A stretch of 64,000 nucleotides of DNA from Bradyrhizobium sp. Y36 (GCF_002531575.1 NZ_NWTI01000013.1:124001-188000); one strand, 5' to 3'. Shown: positions 41,776 to 49,622, counted from the first letter of the stretch. Numbers and translations: made by a program. The notes: generated by a model not told the origin, from the letters alone.

Positions 41776-42475
41776 GGTCGAGATCACAGGCAAGACGTTC
41801 AAAAGTGCCGCGGGCGGAACGCACGAGGTGCTCGCGCCGCTCAAATTCGCGCTTCAATCCGGCGAGGTCGGGGTGCTGATCGGCCCATCCGGCTGCGGCA
41901 AGAGCACGATGCTGCGCATCATCCTCGGGCTCGACGACGATTTCGGGGGCCATGTCGCGCGACCGCCCGAGGCGCGGATCGGCATGGTGTTCCAGGAGCC
42001 GCGGCTGCTGCCGTGGCGTTCGGTCGAGCAGAATGTGCGGTTGGCGGCGCCCGACGTGACCGAGGCGAAGCTGTCGGAGCTGTTCCGCTTTCTGGAGCTT
42101 GACGCACACCGCAATCACTTCCCCGGCGAATTGTCGCTGGGCCTTGCCCGGCGCGTCGCGCTCGCTCGCGCCTTCGCGGTCGAGCCCGATCTCCTGGTGC
42201 TCGACGAGCCCCTCGCCTCGCTCGACGACGCGCTCGCCGGCCGCTTGCGCGACGAGATCGCGACGCTGGTGGCGAGCCGTCCGATGATGACGCTGCTCGT
42301 CACCCACAGTCTCGACGATGCGATCAGGCTCGGCGACCGCCTGTTCTTTTTGTCGCCACGCCCCGCGCGCATCGTACAGGACGTGCCGATCGCCATTCCG
42401 CGCGCGATGCGCAGCGAGGCCGATCTCGGCAGGATCCGGGCCGAGCTCGCGGCGTTGCAGCTTGAATCGAAATGA
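41765..42475 (+). CDS. NitT/TauT-type ABC ATP-binding protein with altered signature
   Basis: 236 residues from GTG 41765. Walker A is GPSGCGKST, Q-loop VFQEPRLLPWRSVEQNV, Walker B LLVLDEPLASLDDALAGRLRDE, switch His VTHSLDDAIRLGDR. The signature motif reads ELSLGLARRVALARAFA rather than LSGGQ, a change of the normally conserved Gly-Gly-Gln. Otherwise a normal import ATPase, energising the preceding permease. Confidence 0.92.
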   Translation: MRLEVEITGKTFKSAAGGTHEVLAPLKFALQSGEVGVLIGPSGCGKSTMLRIILGLDDDFGGHVARPPEARIGMVFQEPRLLPWRSVEQNVRLAAPDVTEAKLSELFRFLELDAHRNHFPGELSLGLARRVALARAFAVEPDLLVLDEPLASLDDALAGRLRDEIATLVASRPMMTLLVTHSLDDAIRLGDRLFFLSPRPARIVQDVPIAIPRAMRSEADLGRIRAELAALQLESK

Positions 42476-42519
42476 AAACTCGTGATCAACTGGACCGACT
42501 TGTCGATGGAGATTCATCA

Positions 42520-42873
42520 ATGCGGCGTACGCTGATTGCGATCGGCCTCCTCCTGGTAGCGGTGCCGGGCGCGGCGCTGGCGCAGACCAAAGGCAAGGGC
42601 GTCAGGCTCTGGAACCTGACGGCGGAGACGATCTCCGGCTTCCAGCTCTCGCCGGCCGGCAAGACAGACTGGGGCCAGAACCAGTGCTTGAACGACAAGG
42701 ACAAGGAGGTCGACCATGACGAGCGGCTGCGCATCACCGGCGTCGAGCCGGGCCGCTACGATGCCAAGGTCGGCTATCCCAACGGACGCCAATGCGTCGT
42801 CCGCGACATCGAGATCAGGGCGGATGCAGTGTTCTCGATCGCCGACAAGGATCTGAAGGACTGCACCAAATAG
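42520..42873 (+). CDS. Small periplasmic protein with acidic loop, unknown
   Basis: 117 residues from ATG 42520, with GGAG 8 bases upstream; an upstream in-frame ATG (42472) overlaps the ATPase stop and would hide the signal. Signal MRRTLIAIGLLLVAVPGAALA. The mature part has LWNLTAETISGFQLSPAGKTDWGQNQC, then an acid-rich stretch LNDKDKEVDHDERLRI with six acidic residues in ten, and further Cys in GRQCVVRDIEI and LKDCTK. Acidic clusters of this kind could bind Ca or a lanthanide; no EF-hand. No family recognised with certainty. Confidence 0.75.
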   Translation: MRRTLIAIGLLLVAVPGAALAQTKGKGVRLWNLTAETISGFQLSPAGKTDWGQNQCLNDKDKEVDHDERLRITGVEPGRYDAKVGYPNGRQCVVRDIEIRADAVFSIADKDLKDCTK

Positions 42874-42882
42874 CGAGGCGCG

Positions 42883-43092
42883 TTACGCCTTGTCGTTCGG
42901 GTGCGGATATTCGCAGCGCCACTTCACGGCCTGCCACTTCGGATGCTCACCGACCCATTGCGCGATATAGGGCGGCGCCGCCATCGCGCATTGCCGCGGC
43001 GAGCCGCCATAGTTGAACATCAGGTGCTGCTCCTCGCAGGTCGCAGGCGAGAGCACCGCGCACACGGTCACCACCAGGTCAATCGGGTTCAT
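42883..43092 (-). CDS. 69-residue conserved-looking protein, unknown
   Basis: MNPIDLVVTVCAVLSPATCEEQHLMF, then GGSPRQCAMAAPPYIAQWVGEHPKWQAVKWRCEYP. A short hydrophobic start and four Cys suggest export and disulfides. Convergent with the preceding gene (stops 9 bases apart). Small Cys-rich genes of this type are widespread in Bradyrhizobium; function unknown. Confidence 0.7.
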   Translation of the reverse strand: MNPIDLVVTVCAVLSPATCEEQHLMFNYGGSPRQCAMAAPPYIAQWVGEHPKWQAVKWRCEYPHPNDKA

Positions 43093-43240
43093 GCCGGGAT
43101 CCTCTCACGGGGACGATCGAGATTAGCATGAAAAAATACGTGGCAAGGAGCGGGAAGTTTCAAACCGGCGCGAGAGATTGGGGGGCGGAACTGGCTCGCC
43201 CCATGTTCAGCCATAGCGAAGCTCAAAAAGCCTCTCCATC

Positions 43241-43281
43241 GTCATGGCCGGGCTTGGATGCCCGGGACAAGCTCGGGCAGG
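43241..43281. repeat. Collapsed copy of the CCGGGCTTGTCCCGG palindrome
   Basis: GTCATGGCCGGGCTT is joined directly to GGATGCCCGGGACAAGC, lacking the approximately 46 central bases present in the copy at 35919-36004. Looks like a deletion of the hairpin loop. Confidence 0.7.
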
Positions 43282-43289
43282 GCGACCTG

Positions 43290-44159
43290 TTAGAAATTGA
43301 CCCCAAACACCATCCGGGCCTGGTGGCGCTCGAAATTGACGAGGTCGAGATTGCCGCCCGATCCGGCCGAGCGGCCCCAGGCCTGCATGCTCCAGCTCAA
43401 GGTCAGCCGCGAGCGCTCGGACAGCTGGAAATAGGCGGTCGGGCCGACGAACAGGGCCTGGCCCGAGAACTCCCCGAGCCCGATGCCCTCATATTGCCGG
43501 AAGTAGCGCAGCTCGCCGCCGAGCAGCATGTTGGGCCGCACCCGCATCAGTCCGGCGAATGCCGCACCGATCGTCGAGCTCTTCTCGGACACCCCCGCCA
43601 CCTCGAAACGCGCCCATTCCGGCTGATAGATCAGGTTGAGCGCGCCGATGGCGAAGTTCGGGATCAGCTCGCGGTCGAAGGCGATGGTGAAATCGGTGCC
43701 GTACATCCGCCCTTTGGCGCCGCTGGTCTCGTCGATGCGGTCGCCATGAAGCTCGGCGGCAATGGTGAGCCCGAACGGCGCATGCTCGCGGTCGAGCAGG
43801 CGGTAACGCAGGTCGAGCGAGGCGCCCTGAAAATTGAACTGGCGGCGATCATCGATATCGGGAACGCCGGTGATGTCGTGCAGGCTGGCGGCGCCGCCGA
43901 TCTCGACGCGAAAATTCGGCAACGGCACGATCTCGATCTCGAACTCCTTCTCGAGGGCGCGATAGGTCCCGCCGCCCTTGCCGAAGCGCCCCGTCGTCTG
44001 GCTCTGGAATTCGCGCTCACCGGGATTGCCGACATCGGTGCCGATCATGAAGCCGAAGATGTGCTCGGTGTCGAAGCCCTCCTCGGCACCGGCGCATGCC
44101 GGCATCAGCGCGAGCGCACACGCAACGACCATCCGGAATTGACAAGCTCCGCTGCGCAT
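43290..44159 (-). CDS. Outer-membrane beta-barrel-like protein, unknown
   Basis: 289 residues from ATG 44159 (alternative 44132). Signal RMVVACALALMPACAGA; the mature part starts EEGFDTEHIFGFMIGTDVGNPGEREFQSQTTGRFG and consists of alternating amphipathic strands (LPNFRVEIGGAASLHDI; PFGLTIAAELHGDRI; NMLLGGELRYFRQYEG; AYFQLSERSRLTLSWSMQAWG), ending QARMVFGVNF with C-terminal Phe, a hallmark of outer-membrane barrels. No family known. It lies downstream of lanM and pqqA on the same strand, so a metal- or quinone-related outer-membrane role is possible. Confidence 0.78.
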   Translation of the reverse strand: MRSGACQFRMVVACALALMPACAGAEEGFDTEHIFGFMIGTDVGNPGEREFQSQTTGRFGKGGGTYRALEKEFEIEIVPLPNFRVEIGGAASLHDITGVPDIDDRRQFNFQGASLDLRYRLLDREHAPFGLTIAAELHGDRIDETSGAKGRMYGTDFTIAFDRELIPNFAIGALNLIYQPEWARFEVAGVSEKSSTIGAAFAGLMRVRPNMLLGGELRYFRQYEGIGLGEFSGQALFVGPTAYFQLSERSRLTLSWSMQAWGRSAGSGGNLDLVNFERHQARMVFGVNF

Positions 44160-44287
44160 CCCGTGCCCCGAACGCGCGCGCCGCATCGACGCGGCAGCAG
44201 CGCTGACCAGGCATCAGCGTAACACACTGCAGCCGATCAAAGTCGAGATTTTGATGGGAGCGGATTACGGCCTTCGCATATCCGACA

Positions 44288-44329
44288 CTGCCACGGCTTC
44301 GACGGTGTTCACCGCCGAAGCCGCGGCAG
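44288..44329 (-). terminator. 18-base-pair hairpin directly after pqqA
   Basis: Read on the minus strand, CTGCCGCGGCTTCGGCGG pairs with CCGTCGAAGCCGTGGCAG around a 6-base loop; the only two mismatches are G-U pairs in RNA. It begins 11 bases after the pqqA stop and has no T-run. In other bacteria a similar structure between pqqA and pqqB limits read-through so that pqqA transcript is in excess. Confidence 0.75.
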
Positions 44330-44339
44330 GTCGTCAGTC

Positions 44340-44420
44340 TTACTTGCGCGAAGCGCAGGCGTACATGTTGATTTCCATGCCGACCGACACTTCCACGATC
44401 TTCGGAGCTTTCCAGGCCAT
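44340..44420 (-). CDS. pqqA: PQQ precursor peptide PqqA
   Basis: 26 residues: it begins MAWKAPKIVEVSVGMEINMY and ends ACASRK. ATG 44420 has GGGAGA 5 bases upstream and the stop is TAA. The Glu and Tyr that are cross-linked to build PQQ are both present at the expected three-residue spacing (Glu-Ile-Asn-Met-Tyr; Glu16 and Tyr20), and Trp3 and Pro6 match the family start. Too short for most gene finders. No pqqB, C, D or E is in the window, so this copy is an orphan. It sits between lanM and an outer-membrane protein on the same strand. Confidence 0.93.
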   Translation of the reverse strand: MAWKAPKIVEVSVGMEINMYACASRK

Positions 44421-44651
44421 TCGGGTCTCCCAAGGTATTGAGCGCGACATCGCGCGGCGCAAAACCTAGGGCTGCGTCAGGTGCAGTTCAAGCCTCGATT
44501 CGACCAGCGCGCATGTCCGTGCCCATTCTTCGCGACCGCATTTCTCTCTCGGACAAAGCCAGTTCTCTCTTGGTCAAACACGACCCGCGAGACGCCGGCT
44601 TGTGCGACGCACCGCAGGTCGAATCGACACCAACGACAGCGCTGCGCCAGC

Positions 44652-45044
44652 TCACCGCAACAATCGCAGCAGCGCGCGGCCCGCCCGCGAGTTCAGCTCC
44701 TTCGCGTCCAGCGTCCCATCCTTGTCGGGATTGGCTGCATTGAAGCGCTGCTCGACCACCGACAGATATTCGTCGAGCGTCAGGGTCCCGTCGCGGTCAG
44801 GATCGGCGGCGGCGAGTTCCTTGGCCGTCAACCGTCCGCGCAGTTCGCGTGCATCGAGCGTGCCGTCGTGGTCCGGATCGAGCTTTGCGAACAAAGCAGC
44901 GGCCGCCTTCTTGACCTCGGCAAGATCGAGCGTGCCGTCATTGTCGGTATCGAACAGCTTGACTGCGTTGCCGGAAGCCGACCACGCCGGACCGGACATC
45001 AATGCAATTGTAAGCGCAAGCGCAAGCGAGCGACGCGAAATCAT
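44652..45044 (-). CDS. lanM: Lanmodulin homologue (four EF-hand periplasmic lanthanide-binding protein)
   Basis: 130 residues from ATG 45044, with GGGAGG 5 bases upstream. Signal MISRRSLALALTIALMSGPAWS. Four 12-residue EF loops: DTDNDGTLDLAE (32-43), DPDHDGTLDARE (56-67), DPDRDGTLTLDE (81-92), NPDKDGTLDAKE (105-116). The spacing of 24, 25 and 24 residues, the Pro at loop position 2 in three of the four loops, the Asn-starting fourth loop and the ending RAGRALLRLLR all match lanmodulin of Methylorubrum, not calmodulin-type proteins. Deviations: Thr instead of Pro in loop 1 and Thr instead of Asp at position 9 of loop 3. Divergent from the PQQ dehydrogenase at 45376. Confidence 0.92.
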   Translation of the reverse strand: MISRRSLALALTIALMSGPAWSASGNAVKLFDTDNDGTLDLAEVKKAAAALFAKLDPDHDGTLDARELRGRLTAKELAAADPDRDGTLTLDEYLSVVEQRFNAANPDKDGTLDAKELNSRAGRALLRLLR

Positions 45045-45375
45045 CGGGACCTCCCAGCAAGAGCCTCGGTTCGAGGCGGGACATAGACGACATAAATCCA
45101 CAAGCGGCTCCCGGTTCAAGTCCGGAATTGCAACTTGCGCGCGCGGCAACCGGGGGAACCCCGACGCTGCGCGCGACGAGCGAGGTCCGGAGCTGGTTCG
45201 CGGCGCGGAATTTTCTCAGCGTCTCCGCACAAGTGACGCGGGTTTCCGTAAGGTGACCGGCACCTGAGACCAATGATATCGGCACGGCACATGCGACTTT
45301 CGTATTGACGCGTTTTGGTTTCCGACCGAGTGTTGCTGTCGCAGCGTCAAAAGGCGCGCATATTGGGAGGAACGG
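45045..45375. promoter_or_regulatory. Divergent control region between lanM and a PQQ dehydrogenase
   Basis: 331 bases shared by two genes tied to lanthanide metabolism. On the plus strand TTGACG at 45305-45310 is a possible -35 element for the dehydrogenase, and GGGAGGA (45366-45372) precedes ATG 45376. No clear operator palindrome was found. A long open reading on the minus strand here is not a gene. Confidence 0.4.
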
Positions 45376-47040
45376 ATGAAACGCTTTGCGATGGCCGCGA
45401 GCCTCGTCATGCTTGCATCGAATTGTGCAAGCGCACAGACCACCGAGCAGCTGGTCAAGGGCGCGACCGATACATCGAACGTTCTCAACTACGGGATGGG
45501 CTACAATCTGCAGCGTTTCTCGACGCTGAACCAGATCAACAAGGACAGCGTCAAGAACCTTGTCCCGGTCTGGAATTACTCCTTCAACGACGATCGCAGC
45601 GAGGAATCGCAGCCGCTGGTGTACCAGGGCGTGATCTACGTGACCTCGCACAACGCGACCATGGCGGTCGACGCCAAGTCCGGCAAGCAGATCTGGAAGA
45701 CCAAGGTCGAATATCCCGCCGAGACGCCGCGCATCGTCTGCTGCGGCATCATCAACCGCGGCGCCGCGCTGTTCGACGGCAAGGTCTTCCGCACCACGCT
45801 CGATGCCAACGTGATCGCGCTCGACGCCAAGACCGGCAAGGAGCTGTGGCGGCAGAAGGCGGCCGACATCAAGGAAGGCTATTCGATGACGGTGGCCCCG
45901 CTGGTCGCCGACGGCGTCGTCATCACCGGCATCTCAGGCGCCGAGTTCGGCACGCGCGGCTTCATCGACGGCTGGGACCCGGCAACGGGCAAGCATCTGT
46001 GGCGCACCCATTCGATCCCCTCGCCGGACGAGCCCGGCGGCGACACCTGGAAGGGTGACACCTGGAAGCTCGGCGGCGGCTCGACATGGATCACCGGCTC
46101 TTACGATCCGGAGCTGAACACCGTGTATTGGGGCATCGGCAATCCAGGACCGTTCAATTCGGCGGTGCGTCCCGGCGACAACCTCTACACCTGCTCCGTG
46201 CTGGCGATGGACCCCAAGACCGGCAAGATCAAGTGGCACTACCAGTTCTCGCCGAACAATCCGTTCGACTATGACAGCGTGGCCGAGATGGTCCTCGCCG
46301 ACATGAATGTCGAGGGCAAGCCGACAAAGGTGCTGATGGATGCCAACCGCAACGGCTTCTTCTACGTGCTCGACCGCACCAACGGCAAGCTGCTCGCGGC
46401 CAATCCTTACGTGAAGGTCAATTGGGCGACCGGCGTCGACATGAAGACGGGCCGTCCGATCGAGACCGACGTCGCCAAGGATGCGCGCGAGGGCAAGAAA
46501 GTCACGGTCTATCCGTCGATCCTCGGCGGCAAGAACTGGGAGCCGATGTCGTTCAATCCGCAGACCGGACTCGCCTACGCCAACACGCTCAACTTCGGCG
46601 GCAAGTACAAGGCCGAGCCCGTCACCTTCAAGCAGGGTGAATGGTATCTCGGCATGGACCTGACCGACCCCTGGGAGTTCGGCGACGGGCCGCGCGGTCA
46701 TCTCAAGGCGATCGACCCCATGACCGGCAAGTCGAAATGGGAAGCGCCGAGCGACATCCCACGCTTCTCGGGCGTACTGTCGACCGCAGGCGGCGTCGTG
46801 TTCTCGGGCGCACTGACCGGCGAGTTCGAGGCCTTCGACGCCGACACCGGCAAGAAGCTCTGGCAATTCCAGACCGGGTCCGGCATCGAGGGCCAGCCGG
46901 TGACCTGGCAGCAGGATGGCGTGCAATATGTCGCGGTGACATCAGGCTATGGCGGCGTCTACTCGCTGTTCTCCGGCGACGAGCGGCTTGCCAAGGTGCC
47001 GCCCGGCGGCTCGCTGTGGGTCTTTGCGGTGAAACAGTAA
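45376..47040 (+). CDS. PQQ-dependent methanol/ethanol-type dehydrogenase with lanthanide motif
   Basis: 554 residues, signal MKRFAMAASLVMLASNCASA. Eight-bladed propeller with tryptophan-docking repeats (ALDAKTGKELWRQ; AIDPMTGKSKWEA; AFDADTGKKLWQF). The vicinal disulfide is Cys122-Cys123 (RIVCCGIINRG), the metal-site Glu is in SGAEFGTRG and Asn in WGIGNPGPFN. The catalytic Asp298 is followed by Tyr and Asp300 (NPFDYDSVAE); the second Asp is the extra ligand found in lanthanide-dependent enzymes and absent from MxaF. It is followed by a cytochrome c and a binding protein in moxFGJ-like order. Shorter than XoxF and probably of the ExaF/other alcohol branch. Confidence 0.93.
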   Translation: MKRFAMAASLVMLASNCASAQTTEQLVKGATDTSNVLNYGMGYNLQRFSTLNQINKDSVKNLVPVWNYSFNDDRSEESQPLVYQGVIYVTSHNATMAVDAKSGKQIWKTKVEYPAETPRIVCCGIINRGAALFDGKVFRTTLDANVIALDAKTGKELWRQKAADIKEGYSMTVAPLVADGVVITGISGAEFGTRGFIDGWDPATGKHLWRTHSIPSPDEPGGDTWKGDTWKLGGGSTWITGSYDPELNTVYWGIGNPGPFNSAVRPGDNLYTCSVLAMDPKTGKIKWHYQFSPNNPFDYDSVAEMVLADMNVEGKPTKVLMDANRNGFFYVLDRTNGKLLAANPYVKVNWATGVDMKTGRPIETDVAKDAREGKKVTVYPSILGGKNWEPMSFNPQTGLAYANTLNFGGKYKAEPVTFKQGEWYLGMDLTDPWEFGDGPRGHLKAIDPMTGKSKWEAPSDIPRFSGVLSTAGGVVFSGALTGEFEAFDADTGKKLWQFQTGSGIEGQPVTWQQDGVQYVAVTSGYGGVYSLFSGDERLAKVPPGGSLWVFAVKQ

Positions 47041-47048
47041 TCCACGGC

Positions 47049-47408
47049 ATGATGCTGAGAGAAATGTCTCACAGGACGGCGGCGATCCTCGCCGCCGCCC
47101 TGGCGCTGACGGTCGCGCTTGCGGCGACCGTTCGCGCCGCCGACGAGCCGACCGGCAATCCCATGCAGGCGCAGATCGACCACGGCAAATCGACCTATGC
47201 CGAGAAGTGCTCGCACTGCCACGGCCCGAACCTGATGAACTCCGGCACCATCACGCCGGACCTGCGCGTCTTCCCTGACGACAAGCCGCGGTTCGTCACC
47301 ACGGTGAAGAACGGCAAGAACAACAGGATGCCGCCGTGGGGCGACATCCTCAGCGACGACCAGATCGGGGATCTCTGGGCCTTCATCTCCAGCCGGAGGA
47401 AGCCATGA
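47049..47408 (+). CDS. c-type cytochrome, partner of the adjacent quinoprotein
   Basis: 119 residues from ATG 47049; ATG 47064 (MSHRTAAIL), with GAGAG before it, is an equally good start and gives a cleaner signal peptide (AAILAAALALTVALAATVRA). One haem site CSHCH in STYAEKCSHCHGPNLMNSG and the Met ligand in KNNRMPPWGDILSDDQIGDLWAFI. Periplasmic electron acceptor for the preceding PQQ dehydrogenase; its stop overlaps the next start as ATGA. Confidence 0.92.
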   Translation: MMLREMSHRTAAILAAALALTVALAATVRAADEPTGNPMQAQIDHGKSTYAEKCSHCHGPNLMNSGTITPDLRVFPDDKPRFVTTVKNGKNNRMPPWGDILSDDQIGDLWAFISSRRKP

Positions 47409-48334
47409 AGGGCCGGACCGTTGCGTGGAGCCTTGCTGCGCTTCTGTCGACGATGGCGTCGGTCGCTGTGGCGGCCGACGGTCCCTTGCGGATCTGTCTC
47501 GACGAGGACCGGCCGCCGCTCTCGATGCACCACCGCGGCCAGCCGGATGCCGGCTTCGACGTGCTGCTGGCGCAGGCGATCGCGGAGCGGCTCGGACGGC
47601 CACTGGCGATCCAGTGGTTCGAAAGCAAGCTGGACGAGGATTCCAGTCCGCAGCTCGAGGCCAACGCGCTGCTCTCGGATGGGCGCTGCTCGCTGGTCGG
47701 CGGTTACGCGCTGACGCAGGATTCGCTGGTCGTCCCCGGCATGAAGACGGCGCGCTTGCCTGACTTCGCCGGGGCCACGCGCGACGATCGGCGGCGCCGC
47801 GTCGCGCTCGGCGTGCTCGCGCCGAGCCAACCTTACGTCTATTCGCCGATGACGGTGGTGCTCGGGCCGAAGGCAAGCGGCCGCAAGATCGGCGACATCG
47901 GCGATCTCGCCGGCCTTCGTCTGGTCATCGAAAGCGGCTCGCTCGGCGACGCCATCCTGATGACCTTCGACAAGGGGCGGCTGATCGACAACATCACCCA
48001 TCTCGTCCCTGGCCGCGACGATCTCCTCGGCACGCTCCAGCGCGGCGACTATGACGCCACGCTGATCGACCTCGGCCGCTTTGATGCGCATCGCGCCGCG
48101 CACCCCGACACTGCGCTCTCCGCATCCGGCTATTACTATCCGATCGGCGCCAATCGCGGCTATGTCGGGCTCGGCAGCGATCCCGCCCTGATCGAGGCCG
48201 TCAACAAGGCGCTGAGCGCCCTTGCGGCGGACGGCAAGATCGCGGAATTCGGCAAGCAGGCCGGCCTCACCTATTTGCCGCCACGCGAGCCCGCCATTCT
48301 GGGCGACGTGTGGACCAAGATCATTCAGCGGTGA
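47405..48334 (+). CDS. Periplasmic solute-binding (MoxJ-like) protein
   Basis: 309 residues from ATG 47405 inside the cytochrome stop. Signal MKGRTVAWSLAALLSTMASVAVA. LRICLDEDRPPLSMHHRGQPDAGFDVLLAQAIAERLGRPLAIQWFESKLDED is family-3 binding-protein text; GLGSDPALIEAVNKALSALAADGKIAEFGKQAGLTYLPP closes the fold. As with MoxJ it completes a dehydrogenase-cytochrome-binding protein trio, suggesting a maturation or assembly role. Confidence 0.9.
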   Translation: MKGRTVAWSLAALLSTMASVAVAADGPLRICLDEDRPPLSMHHRGQPDAGFDVLLAQAIAERLGRPLAIQWFESKLDEDSSPQLEANALLSDGRCSLVGGYALTQDSLVVPGMKTARLPDFAGATRDDRRRRVALGVLAPSQPYVYSPMTVVLGPKASGRKIGDIGDLAGLRLVIESGSLGDAILMTFDKGRLIDNITHLVPGRDDLLGTLQRGDYDATLIDLGRFDAHRAAHPDTALSASGYYYPIGANRGYVGLGSDPALIEAVNKALSALAADGKIAEFGKQAGLTYLPPREPAILGDVWTKIIQR

Positions 48335-48339
48335 GGTCT

Positions 48340-48394
48340 CATGTCCCGGACGCGCTGCAACGCGCGAGCGCTGCTGCGCTGCGTCCGGGGCACG
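48340..48394. repeat. Short palindromic repeat (CATGTCCCGGACGCG type)
   Basis: CATGTCCCGGACGCGCTGCA faces GCGCTGCGTCCGGGGCACG, forming an imperfect hairpin 5 bases after the binding-protein stop. This type of element is common after genes in Bradyrhizobiaceae (from memory). Confidence 0.65.
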
Positions 48395-48509
48395 AACTTC
48401 GCCCGGCATGAGCCAAATGTAATCAGACGGAATGCGCCAATCTGTCTCGCCTGATGCCGATGGCAGGGCCCGCCCGGTGCAGTACCCTCCAGGGAACCGG
48501 GAGAGAATC

Positions 48510-49523
48510 ATGTCCAAGACAATCGATCGCCGCCACTTCATCGCCGCCGGAGCCGGCGCATTCGCGGTGCCTTTCGTCTCGCGCGGCGCATCCGCCCAAG
48601 GGGCTTCACAAGGCACATCTCAGGTGACTTGGCCGGCGCGGCAGATTCGCATGATCTGCAGCTATCCTGCCGGCGGGCAGACCGATTTGCTCGCGCGCGC
48701 CTACGGCGAATTCATCTCCAAGCAGGTCGGCAAGACCGTGGTCGTCGAGAACAAGCCCGGCGCCTCCGGCGCGATCGGCACGGCCGAGGTCGCCCGCGCC
48801 GAGCCCGACGGCCACACCATCCTGTGCTCGATCTCGACCACCTACATCATGAACCGCGTGGTGATGAAGAATCCCGGCTACGACATGGACAAGGATTTGA
48901 CGCTCGTCAGCGTCATTCCGGGCGCCGGCCTGTTGCTGGTGGCGAACCCGAAGACCGGGGTCAAGACGCTGGAGGATTTCGTCGCCTTCGCGCGCAAGAG
49001 CGGCAAGGTGAATTTCGGCACCTATAGCGCAGGCTCGGCCCCGCACATGACGATCAACGAACTCAACAAGCAGTGCGGGCTCAACATCGAACCGGTCCAT
49101 TACCGCGGCGAAGCCCCGATGTGGACCGGCATGCTCGAAGGCACGCTCGATGCCGCAATGGGAAGCTACACGGCGGCACAATCGGTCTTGCAGAGCGACC
49201 GCGGCACCGTCTTCGCGGTGCATTCGAAGAAGGTCGACGCGATCCCCGCGATCAAGACCCTTCCCGAGCAAGGCGCGACCTCGAAATTCTTCACCGTGAG
49301 CGGCTTTTCGGGCTGGGCCGTGCCCAAGGCAACACCGCAAGCCGTCGTCGACCGTCTGTCGGAGCTCTGCGTCGCCGCCAACAGCGATCCCAAGGTCAAG
49401 GAGGTGCTCGCAACCTTCGTGCTCGAGCCCGCGATCGGCGTCAAGGAGACCAACGCCCTCTATCAGCGCGAGTTGCCGATCTGGATCGAGAGCGCCAAGT
49501 CGCTCGGCCTCGAGCCGGCCTAA
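48510..49523 (+). CDS. Tripartite tricarboxylate transporter (Bug/TctC) solute receptor
   Basis: 337 residues from ATG 48510 (GGGAGAG upstream). Leader MSKTIDRRHFIAAGAGAFAVPFVSRGASA has a twin-arginine-like RRHF start. WPARQIRMICSYPAGGQTDLLARAYGEFISKQVGKTVVVENKPGASGAIGTAEVARAEPDGHTIL is the Bug signature. No membrane components nearby. Not obviously part of the PQQ system; ligand unknown. Confidence 0.9.
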   Translation: MSKTIDRRHFIAAGAGAFAVPFVSRGASAQGASQGTSQVTWPARQIRMICSYPAGGQTDLLARAYGEFISKQVGKTVVVENKPGASGAIGTAEVARAEPDGHTILCSISTTYIMNRVVMKNPGYDMDKDLTLVSVIPGAGLLLVANPKTGVKTLEDFVAFARKSGKVNFGTYSAGSAPHMTINELNKQCGLNIEPVHYRGEAPMWTGMLEGTLDAAMGSYTAAQSVLQSDRGTVFAVHSKKVDAIPAIKTLPEQGATSKFFTVSGFSGWAVPKATPQAVVDRLSELCVAANSDPKVKEVLATFVLEPAIGVKETNALYQRELPIWIESAKSLGLEPA

Positions 49524-49524
49524 G

Positions 49525-49622
49525 GCATGATCCGGAAAAGTGAGAAGCGGTTTTCCGGAAAGATCATGTGCAAACAACGACCTAAAGCGCGATGACGATT
49601 CACCCAAATCTCATCGCGCCTT
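49525..49622. repeat. GCATGATCCGGAAAAGTG-type dispersed repeat
   Basis: GCATGATCCGGAAAAGTG pairs with the later TTTTCCGGAAAGATCATG, followed by the second half AAAGCGCGATGACGATTC...ATCTCATCGCGCCTTA. Begins 2 bases after the Bug-receptor stop. I remember this as a frequent intergenic element of Bradyrhizobium and Rhodopseudomonas; only one copy is in this window. Confidence 0.75.
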
